Part shown: piece after piece, positions 17,001 through 24,834 of the stretch
Layout: each line of letters begins with the position of its first letter
Position numbering within the stretch: position 1 is the stretch's first letter
DNA from: Methylobacter psychrophilus
GTDB taxonomy: Bacteria > Pseudomonadota > Gammaproteobacteria > Methylococcales > Methylomonadaceae
NCBI RefSeq assembly: GCF_025583945.1
Contig: NZ_JAOEGU010000037.1
Span: 1 to 38,246 of the forward strand
Reading direction: 5' to 3'
DNA length: 38,246 nucleotides
Translations under genes and position numbers: made by a program
The notes under the pieces: model-generated
The model's database searches: none
What the model was told of the DNA's origin: nothing
The model's input: only the letters and a program-made list of their open reading frames with translations

Positions 17001-17298
17001 TAATAAAATTCAGGCACCGGTCTATCGCCAATTAACGGTAGAAGCTTTGCAAGCCTTAGCCTCTATTTTTCGTGAAAATGTATCACTACATATTGATGAT
17101 ACGTTGTTAACAGATATTATTATTGGCCATGCCGTAAAAATTAGCTGGTTACAAGCCTATCCCGAAAACAAAGAAAATTATGATGAAAGCGTGTCTTTGG
17201 CATGGCAAGAATTTTATCGCTTACCACCACATAAAGTTGCCAATGGCATTCTTGATGCTTTAATACATCTACTTAACAATGACTTAAGGAGTCAATAG
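14059..17298 (+). CDS. Phosphorylase kinase alpha/beta-like protein with GH15 (glucoamylase) fold
   Basis: A 1079-residue cytoplasmic protein. The first ~420 residues match the (alpha/alpha)6 barrel shared by GH15 glucoamylases and phosphorylase kinase alpha/beta subunits: TDAWVRDNVYSI (48-59), GDDEWGHLQLDAT (131-143), YGIWERGNK (186-194, Glu190), ELNASSIGMAKAALEAL (201-217), and DIECEWPLFFTYLL (328-341, Glu330/Glu332). The acidic residues at the GH15 catalytic positions appear kept, so it may hydrolyse or bind a glucan. The remaining ~650 residues have no domain I can name. TTG 14059 is the likely start because AGGAAA at 14045-14050 is correctly spaced for it and too far from ATG 14068. The stop overlaps the glucokinase start by one base, so the two are translationally coupled and probably act on the same sugar pool. 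Confidence 0.8.
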   Translation: MQAMKIIDSQDKLDTYYQQVQDIILNKQDWISGLLPASTAVNAHGNYTDAWVRDNVYSILAVWGLALAYRRIEENQGRTYVLEQSVVKLMRGLLTAMMRQAPKVEKFKQSQNPMDALHAKYDTKSGEVVVGDDEWGHLQLDATSLFLLILAQMTASGLRIVFTINEVNFVQNLVHYISRTYRTPDYGIWERGNKINHGVAELNASSIGMAKAALEALSGFNLFGKEGGQASIIHVVSDDIARTRITLESLLPRESISKEADSAVLSITGFPAFAVDNQTIRAKTEAIICGKLEGRYGCKRFLLDGHQTAIEDSHRQYYDPHELKKFSDIECEWPLFFTYLLLNNLFSGDHEAATTYRNKLKDLLVEQNGQQLLPELYAVPIDLIAAEKANPHSQERVPNENIPLVWAQSLFILGCLIQDDLLSCDDIDPLGRHKVVNESKDCKLQIQLLAQDETVQKSLREYGVFTQTLAETAPLQIRDASELAQAFTQVGRNDRIGLTGRPLRQLRTLATSKMYILAGECLLFLPQCLNQKGFYLAMDNRLLIERLRLELLYIGKHWDRPGNPLVVITIKQNMLDGYHREVLIEFIKELQQGYSQGISLQLGSILDFVATSSHEVINYLHDFKFSKASWDEAERPFFLALPIDSNPPVPLNTEILTEWEIATDDTLLEQLKANANLYAQLEVLSLLSLRHGLDYDTGLTAMGGTASCVRDLLEEIYERAGDQHTWYILRRAAGLLGKYDINLEQTATDILVRQHALTLGRAYSGRATLTRPADSSEILDIIRAYNDDASEHIIIQELILYLGMLIKSNPELFTDMHTVRVGHILQLIIVRQQRESGHTTLDQAFNEILSLAPYQLAIKVKETLEDYNDTENQLNLAEILHYEGSLSETANHELTSVRFLKNTDPKDQEEINDWYEWREQQGSVGRENNAFFTSVRDILHHCKGVMIGEKLNSKNRLDSENTLSQMTAGEQSFKLHVSHLLNKIQAPVYRQLTVEALQALASIFRENVSLHIDDTLLTDIIIGHAVKISWLQAYPENKENYDESVSLAWQEFYRLPPHKVANGILDALIHLLNNDLRSQ

Positions 17299-18296
17299 TG
17301 ATACTAGCGGGCGACATAGGTGGAACGAAGACAGTATTATCCCTTTTGATCAAAGAGCCCAACGGTTCGTTGACTTGCCTGCAGGAGCAAACTTACTCAA
17401 GCCAACAGTTTTCGATATTTGATGATATTTTAACGGCTTTTTTACCTGCTGATGCAGCGATTACTTCGGCGTGTTTTGGTGTTGCAGGCCCGGTTGTTAA
17501 TCAACGCTGCCAAACGACCAATTTACCGTGGTTGCTGGATGCCACAGCGCTAAAAATAAAATTGGGTACGTCCAAGGTAAAGCTGCTAAATGATCTGGAA
17601 GCCATGGCGCTGGGTATGCTGTATTTACCCAAACAGGATTTGATCGAGTTAAATCCCGAGGCAGAACCCCAAGCGGGTAATATTGCTGTCATCGCGGCTG
17701 GAACCGGCTTGGGCGAAGCTATTCTTTATTGGGATGGCAACAAGCATCATGCTATGGCTACCGAAGGCGGGCACAGTGATTTTGCAGCCCAAAATATTCA
17801 GCAAGATTTGTTATTGGCTTATCTTAGAAAACTAACCCCTGATCATGTCAGTTACGAGCGCATTCTGTCAGGTATTGGTTTTAGCCATTTGTATGATTTT
17901 TTCTGTACTCAGGGTTTTGCATCTTGCCCTGATGTTCCTGAGTCAACTGGCGGTATCGATAGAAATGCCGTCATTTCAAGGCTGGGCGTTGCCGGTGAAG
18001 ACCCTTGTTGCACAGAAGCAGTAAGACTCTTTGTTGAGTTATATGGCGCGGAAACCGGTAACCTGGCGTTAAAGTCACTGGCTACCGGCGGGGTTTACAT
18101 CGGTGGCGGCATAGCTCCAAAAATATTACCGGCATTACAAAATGGACAATTTATACAGGCGTTTAAAGCGAAAGGCCGTCTGGGCGCTTTACTCAATAAA
18201 GTGTCGGTCAAATTATCTTTAAACCCGCGCACACCGATAATTGGCGCTATTAATTATTTTGATTTTGAAGTCGATTCTGTGCTACCTGAACAATAA
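17298..18296 (+). CDS. glk: Glucokinase
   Basis: A 332-residue ATP-dependent hexokinase of the bacterial glucokinase family (the non-ROK E. coli Glk type), which makes glucose 6-phosphate. It has the phosphate-binding AGDIGGTKT at 4-12, LLNDLEAMALG with catalytic Asp99 (96-106), AAGTGLGEA (133-141) and EGGHSD (156-161) for sugar contact. It is slightly longer than E. coli Glk (321). It starts with GTG at 17298 inside the stop codon of the preceding gene (TAGTG), with AAGGAG six bases ahead. The coupling to a glucan-active-type protein suggests phosphorylation of glucose released from internal alpha-glucan. It ends 16 bases before a convergent gene. Confidence 0.93.
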   Translation: MILAGDIGGTKTVLSLLIKEPNGSLTCLQEQTYSSQQFSIFDDILTAFLPADAAITSACFGVAGPVVNQRCQTTNLPWLLDATALKIKLGTSKVKLLNDLEAMALGMLYLPKQDLIELNPEAEPQAGNIAVIAAGTGLGEAILYWDGNKHHAMATEGGHSDFAAQNIQQDLLLAYLRKLTPDHVSYERILSGIGFSHLYDFFCTQGFASCPDVPESTGGIDRNAVISRLGVAGEDPCCTEAVRLFVELYGAETGNLALKSLATGGVYIGGGIAPKILPALQNGQFIQAFKAKGRLGALLNKVSVKLSLNPRTPIIGAINYFDFEVDSVLPEQ

Positions 18297-18312
18297 TATC
18301 GGTAATAAAAAA

Positions 18313-18885
18313 CTACTGTTTTTGGTAGGTTCCAATCAGTTCGGCCTGATCAATAATATGTCCTGTCATGGCTTTTTCAAGTTGGGTTTTGTCGGGATGA
18401 TGCAGATCCGGCAGCTCAATATCCAGGGCATAGAGTTTATGAAAGTATCTATGCCGACCGACAGGTGGGCAGGGGCCGCCATATCCGGTCTTTTTCCAGT
18501 CATTTTTTCCTTGTTGTATGCCTGCTGGCAAGTCGCTTTCAGTGATAGCTTGGGGTAATTCCCTAACAGTCGGCGGTATATTATAAAGTAGCCAATGTAC
18601 CCATGTCATTTTGGGTGCAGCAGGATCCGGTGCATCCGGATCATCAACAATTAATACCAGGCTTTGAGTGTTTTTCGGGAGTTGCGACCAACTTAACGTG
18701 GGTGAGCTGTTATCGCCTTCACAAGTAAAAGTTTTTGGAATTTCTCCGCGATGGACAAAATCCGGTGAAACGAGCTGTAAAGTCATGTTTTGTTCTCCTT
18801 CAATGGCCAGTGCTGGCGTCATGGTAAAGATACCAACAAGTAAACAGATTAAGCGGATAACAGGGTGCTGATAAATTAAGTTCAT
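18313..18885 (-). CDS. YbhB/YbcL-type PEBP (Raf-kinase-inhibitor-like) protein, exported
   Basis: A 190-residue phosphatidylethanolamine-binding-protein-fold protein. The first ~28 residues form a signal peptide (hydrophobic RLICLLVGIFTMTPALA, cleavage after ALA), so it is periplasmic. The mature part carries the family's anion-pocket motifs: DDPDAPDP (81-88), WVHWLLYNIP (95-104), and GYGGPCPPVGRHRYFHKLYALD (134-155). Homologues such as E. coli YbcL are exported and of unclear biochemical role. It stands alone, convergent with glk. The family assignment is firm; function is not. Confidence 0.9.
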   Translation of the reverse strand: MNLIYQHPVIRLICLLVGIFTMTPALAIEGEQNMTLQLVSPDFVHRGEIPKTFTCEGDNSSPTLSWSQLPKNTQSLVLIVDDPDAPDPAAPKMTWVHWLLYNIPPTVRELPQAITESDLPAGIQQGKNDWKKTGYGGPCPPVGRHRYFHKLYALDIELPDLHHPDKTQLEKAMTGHIIDQAELIGTYQKQ

Positions 18886-19004
18886 AGATCACCTGATAAC
18901 TGAAGTCACATAACTCGTAAAAATATCACGAAAAAATGTTTTAAGGTACCAGAGATTGTTCAATTATCGTGAAATTTGCAGCCTGCAGCCTAAAAATGAC
19001 CGTA

Positions 19005-19139
19005 TTATTTAAAGCCGTCTTGTTTAATCTTTGCCAGCCATTTATAGAAGCCTTTTCTGTCAAACAGAAAATATAAAAATAGCAGGAGAAACGGCCATAA
19101 TAATAAGGCCGCTATTTTAAATGCAGTTCCAATATCCAT
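19005..19139 (-). CDS. 44-residue membrane protein next to selO
   Basis: ATG 19139 to TAA 19005-19007 on the minus strand encodes a single hydrophobic span (IAALLLWPFLLLFLYFLF, about residues 9-26) followed by a basic tail (DRKGFYKWLAKIKQDGFK). AAAGG lies about 8 bases before the start. The gene begins 39 bases after the selO stop in the same direction, so it is probably co-transcribed. The positive-inside rule puts the C-terminus in the cytoplasm. I do not recognise the family, and it is short enough to be missed by routine gene callers. Confidence 0.6.
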   Translation of the reverse strand: MDIGTAFKIAALLLWPFLLLFLYFLFDRKGFYKWLAKIKQDGFK

Positions 19140-19178
19140 GATGATCGCCTTTTTTTAATCAAAAGTTATACTATTGTT

Positions 19179-20783
19179 TTAAGAGCTGCACGATAACATT
19201 GAACAGCCCGCCCGTTGTCGTGCCCAATCGGGGCGTTTGGCAGCAAACTCTTCTTTGTCTGGCTGTTCGTCATAAGGATGCCGCAATAATTCCAATAACT
19301 CATTAACCATGACAAAGTCACCTTGCTCTGCTTTGTCAATGGCAAGCTGGGCAAGATAGTTTCGCAGCACGTATTTAGGGTTAACAGCGTTCATTTGCTG
19401 TTGTCTTTCTGCATCAGGCGTACAGTCATTTTGTACTCGTTGACTATAGTGCTTTAACCAAAGAGATAAGCGGGTTTTATATTCCGGCGTTATTTGCTCT
19501 GGAACGTAATAAGCGACAGCCAACAGATTAAGCGCTGCATCATAATCAAACTCGGTTGATAGCGGCTCTGCATTGATTACTATCTTGGCCAATTGACGAT
19601 AAAAAATAGTCATATCGGTTTCTACCAGTTGCAATAGAACAATCAATTCTGTGCATAAGTCATCGTCTGTTGCCTTGTTAAAAGCCTTTAGGCCAAGTTT
19701 GCCAGCCATCATGGTTTGCCAGCCTTGTTCAAAGGTTTCCGTGTAAACCGCCATGGCTTCCTGAAAAGGCTCTACTTGTTCAATCAATGGATAAACAGCA
19801 TTAGCCAGTTGCCCCAGATTCCAGAAAGCGATTTGCGGCTGATTGCCAAAACGGTAACGTCGCTGTTCGGCATCGGTTGTGTTTGGCGTCCAGTTTGGAT
19901 CGTAATTTTCGAGCCAGCCGTAGGGGCCATAATCAATGGTAAGACCCAGTATTGACATATTGTCAGTATTCATCACGCCATGAACAAAGCCGACGCGTTG
20001 CCAGTGTACAATCATTTCTGCGGTTCTTCTGCAGACTTCGGTAAACCAAGTGATATAGACTGCTGGTGAAGGCTCTCCCAAATGTGGAAAATCAGTGCGT
20101 ATGGTGTAATCGACCAGTTTTTTCAGCAAAGCAATATCGCGGCGTGCCGTTAAAATTTGAAAGTTACCAAAGCGGGTAAATGAAGGCGCTACCCGACAAA
20201 CCACAGCCCCTGGTTCCGCTTTGGGATTGCCGTCGTAAAACATATCCCGAATAACATTTTCACCCGTTAACATCAGACTTAATGCTCGTGTGGTCGGCAC
20301 TCCCAAATGATACATGGCCTCGCTACATAAAAATTCACGTACGGATGATCGCAATACGGCCAAACCATCGGCTGTTCTGGAGTAGGGCGTAGGCCCTGCG
20401 CCTTTAAGTTGTATGGCCCAGCGCTCGCCTTTTTTATTGACGATTTCGCCCAGATTAATGGCACGACCATCACCGAGTTGACCTGCCCAGTTACCAAACT
20501 GATGGCCGCCATAGCACGTTGCATAGGGATCCATCCCTGCTATCAGGTTGTTACCGGCAAAGGCTTGGGTAAAATCATCCGCTTCGCAAGCATCGGTAGT
20601 CAAATCCAATAGTTCAGCAACTTCTCTTGAATATGCCACTCTTTGCGGATTTACAACCGGAGTTGGTTTTACCCGGGAGTAACAGGCACCAATGACTTGG
20701 CGGCGATTATTAATGGTTTCTTCATCTGCCGGTAATTCACGGATAAAGCGATTATCGAAAATTAAATCATCGAGTTTGGACAT
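19179..20783 (-). CDS. selO: SelO/YdiU protein adenylyltransferase (pseudokinase-fold AMPylase)
   Basis: A protein of about 534 residues of the YdiU/SelO family. It has a kinase-like fold with inverted ATP binding and transfers AMP to Ser/Thr/Tyr of proteins, linked to redox stress. Characteristic segments are GGHQFGNWAGQLGDGRA, QLKGAGPTPYSR, GLAVLRSSVREFL, and the catalytic HGVMNTDNMSILG...IDYGPYGW with the metal-binding Asn/Asp. The start MSKLDDLIFDNRF (20783) is preferred; the frame opens further to TTG 20843, but that lies inside a terminator-like hairpin. The C-terminus is GCSMLSCSS: Cys occupies the site that is selenocysteine in many animal SelO proteins. It is followed by the 44-residue membrane protein gene. 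Confidence 0.93.
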   Translation of the reverse strand: MSKLDDLIFDNRFIRELPADEETINNRRQVIGACYSRVKPTPVVNPQRVAYSREVAELLDLTTDACEADDFTQAFAGNNLIAGMDPYATCYGGHQFGNWAGQLGDGRAINLGEIVNKKGERWAIQLKGAGPTPYSRTADGLAVLRSSVREFLCSEAMYHLGVPTTRALSLMLTGENVIRDMFYDGNPKAEPGAVVCRVAPSFTRFGNFQILTARRDIALLKKLVDYTIRTDFPHLGEPSPAVYITWFTEVCRRTAEMIVHWQRVGFVHGVMNTDNMSILGLTIDYGPYGWLENYDPNWTPNTTDAEQRRYRFGNQPQIAFWNLGQLANAVYPLIEQVEPFQEAMAVYTETFEQGWQTMMAGKLGLKAFNKATDDDLCTELIVLLQLVETDMTIFYRQLAKIVINAEPLSTEFDYDAALNLLAVAYYVPEQITPEYKTRLSLWLKHYSQRVQNDCTPDAERQQQMNAVNPKYVLRNYLAQLAIDKAEQGDFVMVNELLELLRHPYDEQPDKEEFAAKRPDWARQRAGCSMLSCSS

Positions 20784-20837
20784 TATCGTTTGAGAAGTCA
20801 TAAGGGATAAACAGGAATTATGATGATTGACGAAAAC

Positions 20838-20865
20838 CCCCAATACTCATCCATAAATATTGGGG
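20838..20865 (-). terminator. Terminator hairpin between ybiT and selO
   Basis: CCCCAATA (20838-20845) pairs with TATTGGGG (20858-20865). On the minus strand the stem is followed by GTTTTCG, fitting the end of the ybiT transcript; on the plus strand it is followed by TCTGTTTTTT, so it could work in both directions. It also argues against the upstream TTG start of selO. Confidence 0.55.
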
Positions 20866-20965
20866 TCTGTTTTTTATGTAGTCTATCATCTTGGAGACAT
20901 CAGTTGATGTATGAAAACCAAAAAAATATGAAACTATTGGTTATCAACTAATATGGTGCAGGGCA

Positions 20966-21020
20966 TAGGGTGTACTGTGAGCGTATATCTTATAGTACCT
21001 TTCGCATACGGCACACCCTA
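20966..21020. repeat. TAGGGTGT inverted repeat
   Basis: TAGGGTGT (20966-20973) and ACACCCTA (21013-21020) enclose 39 bases that can pair further through GCGTAT/ATACG-type segments. It is an extragenic palindrome downstream of ybiT, a repeat type different from the other two families in the window. Confidence 0.45.
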
Positions 21021-21038
21021 CAGATTTTGGAAATTTTC

Positions 21039-22625
21039 TTACGCCTGACTATTTAAATAGTCTTCATAATTGCCGGCAAAATCAACTATCCCGTGGGGTG
21101 TCAATTCAATAACCCGTGTCGCCAGTGAAGAAACAAATTCACGGTCATGGCTGACAAAAATCAAGGTGCCGGGGTAGTTTTCCAAGGCAGTATTTAATGA
21201 CTCAATGGATTCCATATCAAGATGGTTGGTGGGTTCATCCATCACCATAATGTTGTTTTTTTGTAGTATCAGCTTGCCGAACATCATACGACCCTGTTCG
21301 CCACCGGAGATGACTTTAACTGATTTATTAATGTCGTCGGCACTGAATAATAAACGTCCCAAGGTACCGCGCAGGGCCTGATCGTCGTCAGATTCTTTTC
21401 GCCATTGACTCATCCACTCAATTAATGTGGCATCTTCGGCAAAATCTTCGGAATGATCCTGGGCAAAATAACCCACTTCCGAGTTTTCTGACCATTTAAC
21501 TTCACCGACATCCGGCACTAATTCACCGACCAGCGTGCGCAATAAAGTTGATTTACCAATACCATTGGGGCCAATAACAGCAACGCGCTCACCAACAGGA
21601 ATCATTAAATTCAACTTTTTAAATAAAGGCTCTTCACCGTAACCTTTACTCAGGTTTTCAACTTCTAGCGCCAATCGATGCAATTTTTTAGTTTGCTCAA
21701 AGCGCAGAAAAGGATTGACCCGACTGGATGGTTTAACTTCATCCAATTTGATTTTATCTAATTGTTTTGCTCGTGAAGTGGCCTGTTTGGCTTTGGAAGC
21801 ATTGGCCGAGAAACGACTGACAAAGGTTTGCAGTTCGGCTATCTGAATTTTTTTCTTGGCATTTCCAGACAGAAGGCGCTCACGAACTTCGGTAACTGCT
21901 ATCATGTAATCGTCATAATTACCGGGATAAACACGCAGTTCACCATAATCCATATCGGCCATGTGCGTACAGACACTATTTAAAAAGTGACGATCATGCG
22001 AGATGATAACCATGGTGCAATTACGCTGATTCAGTATGTCTTCAAGCCAGCGAATAGTGTTGATGTCCAGGTTGTTGGTCGGCTCATCCAGCAACATGAT
22101 ATCGGGATTGGAAAACAAGGCCTGGGCTAACAATACCCGCAACTTCCAGCCTGGGGCAACTGCACTCATTAAGCCGGTATGTTGTTCCAGTGGAATATCC
22201 AGTCCCAGCAGGATCTCACCTGCGCGAGATTCGGCGGTGTAGCCGTTGTATTCTGCAAATACCGATTCAAGTTCGGCGGCATGCATATAATCATCTTCGG
22301 AAGCTTCCAGATTGGCGTAGATGGCGTCGCGTTCTGACATAGCAGCCCACATTTCTGCATGCCCCATCAATACTACGTCCAACACCCGGTAGTCTTCAAA
22401 AGCGAATTGATCCTGACGTAAATTACCGAGTCGCTCATTGGGACTGGTGCTGACGTTGCCAGCTGAAGGCTCTAAATCGCCGCTCAAAATTTTCATAAAA
22501 GTTGACTTACCGCAGCCATTTGCGCCAATCAGGCCGTAACGGTTGCCGTCGCCAAATTTGACAGAGACGTTTTCAAACAGGGGTTTGGCCCCAAACTGCA
22601 TGGTGATGTTAGCTGTAGAAATCAA
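21039..22625 (-). CDS. ybiT: ABC-F ATPase, YbiT type
   Basis: A 528-residue soluble twin-ATPase of the ABC-F family with no membrane segments; such proteins act on the ribosome's E site. NBD1: Walker [10 protein letters not shown] (34-42), signature region [14 protein letters not shown] in place of LSGGQ, then Walker [14 protein letters not shown] charged linker ([38 protein letters not shown]) is the P-site tRNA-interaction motif. NBD2: Walker [10 protein letters not shown], signature [11 protein letters not shown], Walker [13 protein letters not shown]. The PGWKLRVLL form of the first signature and the length fit YbiT rather than Uup or EttA. It is monocistronic, with a terminator downstream. 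Confidence 0.93.
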   Translation of the reverse strand: MISTANITMQFGAKPLFENVSVKFGDGNRYGLIGANGCGKSTFMKILSGDLEPSAGNVSTSPNERLGNLRQDQFAFEDYRVLDVVLMGHAEMWAAMSERDAIYANLEASEDDYMHAAELESVFAEYNGYTAESRAGEILLGLDIPLEQHTGLMSAVAPGWKLRVLLAQALFSNPDIMLLDEPTNNLDINTIRWLEDILNQRNCTMVIISHDRHFLNSVCTHMADMDYGELRVYPGNYDDYMIAVTEVRERLLSGNAKKKIQIAELQTFVSRFSANASKAKQATSRAKQLDKIKLDEVKPSSRVNPFLRFEQTKKLHRLALEVENLSKGYGEEPLFKKLNLMIPVGERVAVIGPNGIGKSTLLRTLVGELVPDVGEVKWSENSEVGYFAQDHSEDFAEDATLIEWMSQWRKESDDDQALRGTLGRLLFSADDINKSVKVISGGEQGRMMFGKLILQKNNIMVMDEPTNHLDMESIESLNTALENYPGTLIFVSHDREFVSSLATRVIELTPHGIVDFAGNYEDYLNSQA

Positions 22626-22761
22626 GGTATTGTTCTCAAGGGTAAAGGTAAAAAAAGCAGGGTTAAGAAAGGTGTGTCACACTTGAACGACTTACTCCCT
22701 CTTTTGTTGGCGAGGGTTGCGTGAATAATAATACTTCAGTGTGTCGTGCATGTTACCAAGG

Positions 22762-23301
22762 CTAATAATTAAGCCATATTTCAGGCACGATGTGAGCAGT
22801 TTGTTGATCGTCACTGACCCAAATCTGTCCATCCTGGAGACTGATTTGTAATTGCATGACCCGTTTTATTAACAAGCCAAGCTGATCAGTTGCCGATTTA
22901 GGCAGGTTTACGACTGTTAAATTATTAAAGCGTTCCAGTTTGGGTTCAATTTGTTTCCACCAAACGCTATTACGTCCGCCATAGCTGTATATGATGACTT
23001 TATCAGCCCGACTACAGGCCTTGCGTATGCGTTTTTCATCTGGCATACCGACATCTATCCATAGTTCAATATCATCGGTCAGACTTTTCTGCCAAAGATC
23101 CGGTTCATCATCACTACTCAGGCCTTTGGAGAATTGCAGGTATTCATGGGCATTGGCTACGAAAGCAAGCAAACGCACCATCATGCGCTCTTCAGTTTCG
23201 GAGGGATGTAGTGCGATGGTCAGGTTATGTGGCTGGTAATAGCCGTTGTCAATGTTGGCTATCTGACAGTCGGCTTTATAGATGGTTGACTTAAGCGCCA
23301 T
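22762..23301 (-). CDS. yaeQ: YaeQ family protein
   Basis: A 179-residue cytoplasmic protein of the YaeQ family, which has a restriction-endonuclease-like (PD-(D/E)XK-related) fold but no established reaction. Family signatures visible are MALKSTIYKADCQIANIDNG (start), HPSETEERMMVRLLAF, GLSSDDEPDLWQKSL, and IELWIDVGMPDEKRIRKA. The start at 23301 (MALKST) is chosen because it is the family's N-terminus; the frame continues ten codons upstream without homologous character. It is separated from ybiT by 136 bases without features. Confidence 0.92.
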   Translation of the reverse strand: MALKSTIYKADCQIANIDNGYYQPHNLTIALHPSETEERMMVRLLAFVANAHEYLQFSKGLSSDDEPDLWQKSLTDDIELWIDVGMPDEKRIRKACSRADKVIIYSYGGRNSVWWKQIEPKLERFNNLTVVNLPKSATDQLGLLIKRVMQLQISLQDGQIWVSDDQQTAHIVPEIWLNY

Positions 23302-23699
23302 TGAATGTATTTGCGTATGAGTTAATTGCACTATCTTATCAGATTTTAAGGGCTGAGTATTTTGTCACTCAATGTAAAGAGGAAAATAACTGATTGAAAG
23401 AGTCCTTGAACGTATAATTTTTTTAAAAAAAAGAGCATGTTCGGGTACTATAGGCGACATAAAGATAAGTCTTAAGGTGGGTAATGTTTTTAAGCGGATA
23501 GTAAAAGGTTAAGCTTTAACAGTTGAGAACAAGCCTTTTTTTACAAAAATAATCTGCATAATTGTACCTGTTAAAATAACAGATACATGAGTTTTTACCC
23601 AAATTGGCTTACGCTGAAAAAAGAAATTTTTTAATGGCTGTTAACAGTTTAATGACAAATAGTCGTTTTAATAAATAGACTAAAAATTTAGGAGAATAT
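23302..23699. other. Divergent region between yaeQ and ssb
   Basis: About 400 AT-rich bases holding the promoters of both genes. CTGTTAACAG at 23638-23647 is a short perfect palindrome but its spacing does not match a LexA box (CTGT-N8-ACAG). I see no RNA gene. Confidence 0.35.
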
Positions 23700-24194
23700 A
23701 TGCTTAATAAAGTGACGTTAATTGGCCGATTGGGTGCTGATCCTGAAGTCCGTTATATGCCAACGGGTGGTGCTGTAGCCAACATAACCTTAGCGACTAA
23801 TTTTAGATGGAAGGATAAACAATCAGGTGAGAAAAAAGAATCTACCGAATGGCACAGAGTCGTATTTTTTAACCGTTTGGCTGAAATCGCCGGTGAATAC
23901 TTAAAAAAAGGCAGTCAGCTTTATGTAGAAGGGCGTTTGCAAACGCGAAAATGGCAAGGGCAGGATGGACTGGATCGCTATACTACCGAAATTATTGCCA
24001 CAGAAATGCACATGTTGGACAGCCGTAGTGGTGGTACCAGCAATTTTGGCGGTGATCAAGCTCAGATGGGCGGGCATTCTGCACCATCATCAAAACCTGC
24101 ATACCAGCCTCAGCAACCCGCACAGCAAAATAATCCGGGATCGACTCCTCCGCTCCCTAATTATGATGATTTTGATGACGATATACCCTTTTAA
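23700..24194 (+). CDS. ssb: Single-stranded DNA-binding protein
   Basis: A 164-residue SSB. The OB fold occupies residues 1-110 ([52 protein letters not shown]). It is followed by a Gly/Gln/Pro-rich flexible linker and the acidic tip [10 protein letters not shown], which recruits repair and replication partners. Length is typical for gammaproteobacteria. ATG 23700 has GGAG eight bases ahead. It is the first gene of a same-strand run; the next gene starts 64 bases later, so shared transcription is possible. Confidence 0.96.
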   Translation: MLNKVTLIGRLGADPEVRYMPTGGAVANITLATNFRWKDKQSGEKKESTEWHRVVFFNRLAEIAGEYLKKGSQLYVEGRLQTRKWQGQDGLDRYTTEIIATEMHMLDSRSGGTSNFGGDQAQMGGHSAPSSKPAYQPQQPAQQNNPGSTPPLPNYDDFDDDIPF

Positions 24195-24258
24195 CGGACA
24201 CCTTAATATCATTATGTAAAGAATATCAATAAACTTATATTTTTATGGAGTTATTAAA

Positions 24259-24822
24259 ATGGCAACGAAGCAATCAAGGGTTATTTATCAAATAAAAATT
24301 TCATTGATGGGTGCCAAACCGCCCATTTGGCGTACTGTTTTAGTTGCCAGTGATATAGGTTTATCTGCCTTTCATGATGTCATTCAGGTTGTAATGGGCT
24401 GGACCAACAGTCATTTACACCAATTTATTGCCAATAAAACATTTTATAGTGTCCCCGATGGAGATTATGATCTGGAAACGGAAGACGAGACACAATACAC
24501 GTTGGCGCAATTGTTAACAAAGGAAAAGGATTCCCTGATTTATGAATATGATTTTGGGGATAGCTGGGAACACAAAATACTGCTCGAAAAAATACTGCCT
24601 TTTGATACTGAAATTGCCTTGCCTGTTTGCCTTAAAGGTAAGCGTGCCTGTCCACCAGAAGATTGTGGTGGTATCTGGGGTTATGAAGAGCTTATTGCAA
24701 TAGTTTTAGATCCCAAACATGCTGAGTATGAAGATACGTTGGAATGGTTAGGCGGGGAATTTGATCCCGAAGAGTTTGATCTTGACGCTATTAATGATGA
24801 TCTGACTGAGTATTTTCAATAG
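24259..24822 (+). CDS. Plasmid pRiA4b ORF-3-like family protein
   Basis: A 187-residue protein of the pRiA4b ORF-3/IS1096 TnpR-like family. Typical segments are IYQIKISLMGAKPPIWRTVLV (near the start, with the conserved PPIWR), HDVIQVVMGWTNSHLHQF, EYDFGDSWEHKILLE, and the Cys-containing GKRACPPEDCGGIWGYEEL (around residues 127-145). The C-terminus is strongly acidic. The family is widespread in chromosomes and mobile elements, and its biochemical role is not established. The ribosome site is GGAG at 24246-24249. It lies between ssb and the APH-kinase gene, 12 bases from the latter. Confidence 0.9.
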   Translation: MATKQSRVIYQIKISLMGAKPPIWRTVLVASDIGLSAFHDVIQVVMGWTNSHLHQFIANKTFYSVPDGDYDLETEDETQYTLAQLLTKEKDSLIYEYDFGDSWEHKILLEKILPFDTEIALPVCLKGKRACPPEDCGGIWGYEELIAIVLDPKHAEYEDTLEWLGGEFDPEEFDLDAINDDLTEYFQ

Positions 24823-24834
24823 CTTGACGCTAAT

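Noticed and set aside
20784-20843. Longer SelO start at TTG 20843
   Set aside because: It lies inside the terminator-like hairpin at 20838-20865 and adds non-family sequence.
23638-23647. CTGTTAACAG palindrome upstream of ssb as a LexA box
   Set aside because: The half-sites are separated by 2 bases rather than the 8 needed for CTGT-N8-ACAG.
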